A stretch of 24,924 nucleotides of DNA from an uncultured Oscillospiraceae bacterium (lineage in GTDB: Bacteria > Bacillota > Clostridia > Oscillospirales > Acutalibacteraceae), in NCBI GenBank assembly GCA_900542575.1, contig UQOE01000025.1:1-24924 (forward strand). The letters run 5' to 3'. Position numbers and translations under genes: made by a program. The notes under the pieces were generated by a model, which was not told the DNA's origin, searched no databases, and saw only the letters and a program-made list of their open reading frames with translations. This document shows positions 21,881 to 24,924 of this stretch, piece after piece. Within the stretch, counting starts at the first letter, position 1. Each line of letters begins with the position of its first letter.

Positions 21881-22689
21881 AGAAAACCGGAGCGCTCACT
21901 GCGCCGTATTCTGTCTGGATGATTCTGTTTACGGTTGTGCCTCTGGCCATTGTGGTCTATTTCGCCGTCACAGACGGCAGCGGCCATGCGACACTTGCCA
22001 ATCTGGCAGGTCTTTCCCATTATACCGACACCATCCTTCGCTCGCTCTATTATGGCCTGCTGGCAACCGCCATCTCACTGGTAGTTTCTTATCCACTGGC
22101 CTATTTTTTCACGAAAACAAAAGCTTCTACCCAGACCATACTGGTCATGCTAATAATGATTCCCATGTGGATGAACTTTATTCTCCGCACCTATTCCATC
22201 ATGGTCCTGTTCGAGGACACGGGCATCATCAACAATTTTCTGCGTGACATCGGCCTTTCACCGCTGCATCTCATCAATACATCCGGTGCAGTTGTTTTCG
22301 GCATGGTCTACAACTATATTCCGTTTATGGTTCTGCCGCTGTATACCTCACTCTCCAAGCTGGATGAGCGCTACCTGGAAGCGGGCCGGGACCTCGGCTG
22401 CAGCGGCGTTCAGATTTTCAGCAAAGTCATGCTTCCGCTGACCAAATCGGGTATTCTCTCGGGCGTTACAATGGTTTTTGTCCCGTCGGTCAGCACATTC
22501 TATATTTCGCAGAAACTGGGCGGCGGTTCCTATACGCTCATCGGCGACGTCATTGAGCTTCAGTTCCAGACGGCATACAACTATAATCTCGGAGCAGCTA
22601 TTTCCCTTCTGCTCATGGTACTCATTCTCATCAGCCTGGCCATTATGCATAAATTCGGCGGCTCGGAAGACGGGGAGGTGGTTCTTTGA
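21877..22689 (+). CDS. potB: polyamine ABC importer permease (PotB)
   Basis: A 270-residue inner-membrane permease with about six helices. The EAA loop that docks on the ATPase is visible: LEAGRDLGCSGVQIFSKVMLPL (about 165-186). Segments MIPMWMNFILRTYS and NYIPFMVLPLYTSL are typical of PotB. Another in-frame start runs back to 21670, inside potA; I choose the ATG at 21877, overlapping the potA stop, with AGAGGAAG upstream. The C terminus overlaps potC by four bases (TTGA). It forms the transmembrane channel with PotC. Confidence 0.93.
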   Translation: MKKTGALTAPYSVWMILFTVVPLAIVVYFAVTDGSGHATLANLAGLSHYTDTILRSLYYGLLATAISLVVSYPLAYFFTKTKASTQTILVMLIMIPMWMNFILRTYSIMVLFEDTGIINNFLRDIGLSPLHLINTSGAVVFGMVYNYIPFMVLPLYTSLSKLDERYLEAGRDLGCSGVQIFSKVMLPLTKSGILSGVTMVFVPSVSTFYISQKLGGGSYTLIGDVIELQFQTAYNYNLGAAISLLLMVLILISLAIMHKFGGSEDGEVVL

Positions 22690-23537
22690 AACGCAGAAAA
22701 CTTGGCGCGGCGGGAACGGTTTATCTGGTCATTTTCCTGATCCTGCTCTATGCACCCATTGCAGTCCTCATCCTGTTTTCGTTTAATGCGTCTAACAGCA
22801 CCAGTGTGTTCGGAGGCTTTTCCACACGCTGGTACGGCGAACTGTTTCGCGACGAAGCAACCATGGCGGCGTTTAAAAATACGTTAGTACTGGCTGTGCT
22901 CTCTGCGGTCATTTCCACCGTCCTGGGAACGGCGGCCGCTGTTGGATTCCACTATACCCGCCGGAAACATTACAAACGTGCTATGATGACTGTGACCAAT
23001 ATCCCAATGATGAACCCGGATATTGTTACGGGTATCTCCATGATGCTTCTGTTTGTCTTTGTGGGAACCCTGTTTTCCATGAGGGGGGTTCTCGGTTTCG
23101 GAACTATGCTCATTGCTCATATTACCTTTGAACTTCCCTATGTCATTTTAAATATTATGCCGCGGCTCTCGGAACTGGACCCATATCTGCTGGAGGCGGC
23201 CGAAGACCTCGGCTGTACGCAGTCCCAGGCCTTTTTCAAGGTGACGCTTCCTCAAATCCGTTCCTCCATTCTGGCGGGTGCCATCATGGCATTTACGCTC
23301 TCACTGGATGACTTTGTCATCAGCTATTTTGTCAGCGGACCGGAGTTTCAGACACTTCCTATCCGAATTTACTCCATGACCAAGAAACGTGTCACACCAG
23401 ATATGTATGCACTTTCCACGATTATCTTTTTCACCATGCTGGTGCTTCTGATTGTCATGAACGTTCTTCAGAGCGACGCACATGCGGCGCGGAGAGAGGC
23501 GCGGAAAAACCGCCGCGCAGAGAGGAGAGGGGCATGA
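22686..23537 (+). CDS. potC: polyamine ABC importer permease (PotC)
   Basis: A 283-residue permease, the partner of PotB, with about six helices. Its EAA loop is LEAAEDLGCTQSQAFFKVTLPQI. The blocks NIPMMNPDIVTGISMMLLF and FTLSLDDFVISYFVSGP are characteristic of PotC. The start is TTG at 22686 with GGAGGT at 7-base spacing. It overlaps the end of potB (TTGA) and its own stop overlaps the potD start (ATGA), so all four genes look translationally coupled. The C-terminal tail is unusually basic (AARREARKNRRAERRGA) and probably cytosolic. Confidence 0.93.
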   Translation: MKRRKLGAAGTVYLVIFLILLYAPIAVLILFSFNASNSTSVFGGFSTRWYGELFRDEATMAAFKNTLVLAVLSAVISTVLGTAAAVGFHYTRRKHYKRAMMTVTNIPMMNPDIVTGISMMLLFVFVGTLFSMRGVLGFGTMLIAHITFELPYVILNIMPRLSELDPYLLEAAEDLGCTQSQAFFKVTLPQIRSSILAGAIMAFTLSLDDFVISYFVSGPEFQTLPIRIYSMTKKRVTPDMYALSTIIFFTMLVLLIVMNVLQSDAHAARREARKNRRAERRGA

Positions 23538-24763
23538 AAAAATGGACGGCACTTCTGCTTGCAGTATTGTTTACGGTTTTCTGTCCGGTCTCCGCTTTTG
23601 CAGCAGGAAAGAAGAGCAGTGCAGACTATCCCATTGATACCGCATATTATGAGAAGAATCCATATCGCGGCACAACGCTTAATGTCTATAACTGGGGCGA
23701 ATACATCTCCGACGGCAGCGAGGGGAGTCTGGATGTCAACAAGCGGTTTGAACAGCTGACCGGCATACATATTAATTATACAAACTTTGACAGCAACGAG
23801 GACATGTACGCCAAGCTGAAGAGCGGCGGGGCGGCCTATGATGTCATTATTCCCTCTGACTACATGATTCAGCGGCTCCGGGAAGAGGGTATGCTGGAAA
23901 AGATCAATCTGCATCATATTCCGAATATGAAATATATAGATTCTTCCTATCGTCATCTGTACTATGACCCGAAAGATCAGTACACCGTTGCGTACAATGT
24001 CGGCTATGTCGCTCTTATTTACAATAAGAAGATGGTTCGGGAAAAGCCTGACAGCTGGAGCGTACTCTGGGACCCGCATTACAAAGGTAAAATTATCCAG
24101 TTTAACAATCCGCGGGACGCCTTTGCCATTGCTCAGTCATTGCTCGGACAAAACTATAATACGACGGACCGAAAAGACTGGGAGGCAGCCTATCAAAAAC
24201 TTGTTGAACAGAAACCTCTTGTCCGCTCCTATGCTATGGATGAAATTTTCAATATCATGGAGAGCGGCGCCGCAGCGCTTGCACCTTATTATGTCGGCGA
24301 CTATTTTACGATGAAAGAGAATAATCCCGACCTCGGCATCGCATTCCCAAAAGAAGGGGCCAATATCTTTGTCGATGCCATGTGCATTCCAAAGACAACC
24401 CAAAACAAAGGTGCTGCTGAACTGTATATCAACTTTATGGAAGAACCGCAGATTGCACTGGCAAATGCGGAATATATCTGCTATGCATCCCCGAACAGGG
24501 CCGTTGTCAATATGAGCGATTATTCCTTCCAGGGAGATTCCGTCCTGTATCCCGACAAAAAGATTCTGGCGAAAGATCAGTATTTCCACAATCTGCCCTC
24601 CAATACCCAGACCATGATGAGCACGTATTGGAGTGACCTGAAAATCAACGGTAACCATAATACTTCGGTCTACGTTGGGCTAGCCTGTTTTGCGGCGGCA
24701 TTTGTCATTGGCGGAATGGCCTGGTGGATCCGCAAAAAAAATAGAGAAAAATATTATGATTGA
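23534..24763 (+). CDS. potD: polyamine-binding protein (PotD) with C-terminal membrane anchor
   Basis: A 409-residue extracellular binding protein that captures spermidine/putrescine for PotABC. An N-terminal signal peptide (1-24, AFAA-G) precedes LNVYNWGEYI (about 48-57), a PotD family hallmark; later FEQLTGIHINYTNFDSNEDMYAKLKSG, YDVIIPSDYMI and VAYNVGYVALIYN support the family. The typical length is about 350; the extra length is at the C terminus, where a hydrophobic helix (about 379-399, YVGLACFAAAFVIGGMAWWI) is followed by basic RKKNREK. There is no lipobox cysteine at the signal cleavage site. I infer it is held to the membrane by this helix, with the basic end inside. The start overlaps the potC stop. 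No terminator separates it from the tRNA-Leu promoter, 2 bases downstream. Confidence 0.9.
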   Translation: MKKWTALLLAVLFTVFCPVSAFAAGKKSSADYPIDTAYYEKNPYRGTTLNVYNWGEYISDGSEGSLDVNKRFEQLTGIHINYTNFDSNEDMYAKLKSGGAAYDVIIPSDYMIQRLREEGMLEKINLHHIPNMKYIDSSYRHLYYDPKDQYTVAYNVGYVALIYNKKMVREKPDSWSVLWDPHYKGKIIQFNNPRDAFAIAQSLLGQNYNTTDRKDWEAAYQKLVEQKPLVRSYAMDEIFNIMESGAAALAPYYVGDYFTMKENNPDLGIAFPKEGANIFVDAMCIPKTTQNKGAAELYINFMEEPQIALANAEYICYASPNRAVVNMSDYSFQGDSVLYPDKKILAKDQYFHNLPSNTQTMMSTYWSDLKINGNHNTSVYVGLACFAAAFVIGGMAWWIRKKNREKYYD

Positions 24764-24765
24764 CA

Positions 24766-24794
24766 TTGACAACGGGAGTTCAGATCAATATAAT
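24766..24794 (+). promoter_or_regulatory. strong sigma-A promoter of tRNA-Leu
   Basis: A perfect TTGACA (24766-24771), a 17-base spacer and a perfect TATAAT (24789-24794). Another TTGACA directly precedes it (24760-24765), but its spacing of 23 is wrong. The predicted start is near 24800, about 40 bases before the tRNA. Confidence 0.9.
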
Positions 24795-24839
24795 ATAAAT
24801 CGTTGCTTGAGAGGCCAGTTGGTTCTCGAGAGACCGCCT

Positions 24840-24924
24840 GCGAGAGTGGCGGAATTGGCAGACGCGCACGTTTGAGGGGCGTGTTTCTCACGAAGTACGG
24901 GTTCAAGTCCCGTCTCTCGCACCA
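24840..24924 (+). tRNA. tRNA-Leu(GAG)
   Basis: An 85-nt class II tRNA with CCA encoded. The acceptor GCGAGAG pairs with CTCTCGC, discriminator A. The anticodon stem CACGT/GCGTG (one T-G) encloses loop TTGAGGG (anticodon GAG, reads CUC and CUU). The long variable region (about 13 nt) and T stem ACGGG/CCCGT complete it. Its last base is the last base of the window. Confidence 0.97.

Overview
The window is a chromosomal stretch of a Gram-positive-type anaerobe, most likely class Clostridia (Bacillota), possibly Oscillospirales. I infer this from the perfect CIRCE operator in front of groES-groEL, the strong AGGAGG-type ribosome sites, TTG starts beside ATG, and the style of the GroEL, UvrA/UvrB and polyamine-transporter proteins. 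No database search was possible. The window starts inside one tRNA gene and ends exactly at the CCA end of another, so it may be a whole contig bounded by repeated tRNA sequence.

Layout, left to right. (1) 1-208: a partial and a complete tRNA-Thr(GGT) in tandem, each followed by its own hairpin. (2) 331-2039: two secreted proteins, a class-3-lipase-like hydrolase and a small unknown protein with an acidic DxDxxxE loop. (3) 2118-4179, minus strand: groES-groEL with promoter and CIRCE site. (4) 4225-7958: a putative operon of an O-antigen-ligase-like membrane protein, a CNNM/CorC-type CBS membrane protein and an RluA-family pseudouridine synthase. (5) 7959-11471: a promoter, a duplicated 23-nt element that straddles a terminator, and a heterodimeric ABC exporter pair. 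(6) 11561-12292: a glycerophosphodiester phosphodiesterase. (7) 12282-17241: uvrB-uvrA, nucleotide-excision repair. (8) 17230-17430: tRNA-Pro(GGG) with its own promoter and a hairpin in its 5' leader. (9) 17436-18961: an ion-transporter-superfamily permease with an inverted repeat upstream. (10) 19014-19716: a cytidylate-kinase-like protein. (11) 19858-20600, minus strand: a type I signal peptidase, divergent from (12) 20619-24763: a four-gene polyamine ABC importer (potABCD order) with an attenuator-like terminator in its leader and a binding protein that appears to be held by a C-terminal membrane helix. (13) 24766-24924: tRNA-Leu(GAG) with a near-consensus promoter.

The gene content is mainly housekeeping: chaperones, repair, RNA modification, export and uptake. 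I found no phage, insertion sequence, CRISPR array, toxin-antitoxin pair or defence island. The signals most worth a second look are regulatory or architectural: the two promoter-proximal terminators (ABC exporter and pot leaders), the duplicated TTAG-N6-CTAA element, the hairpin at the start of the pre-tRNA-Pro leader, and the C-terminally anchored PotD. No gene-free stretch exceeds 300 bases.
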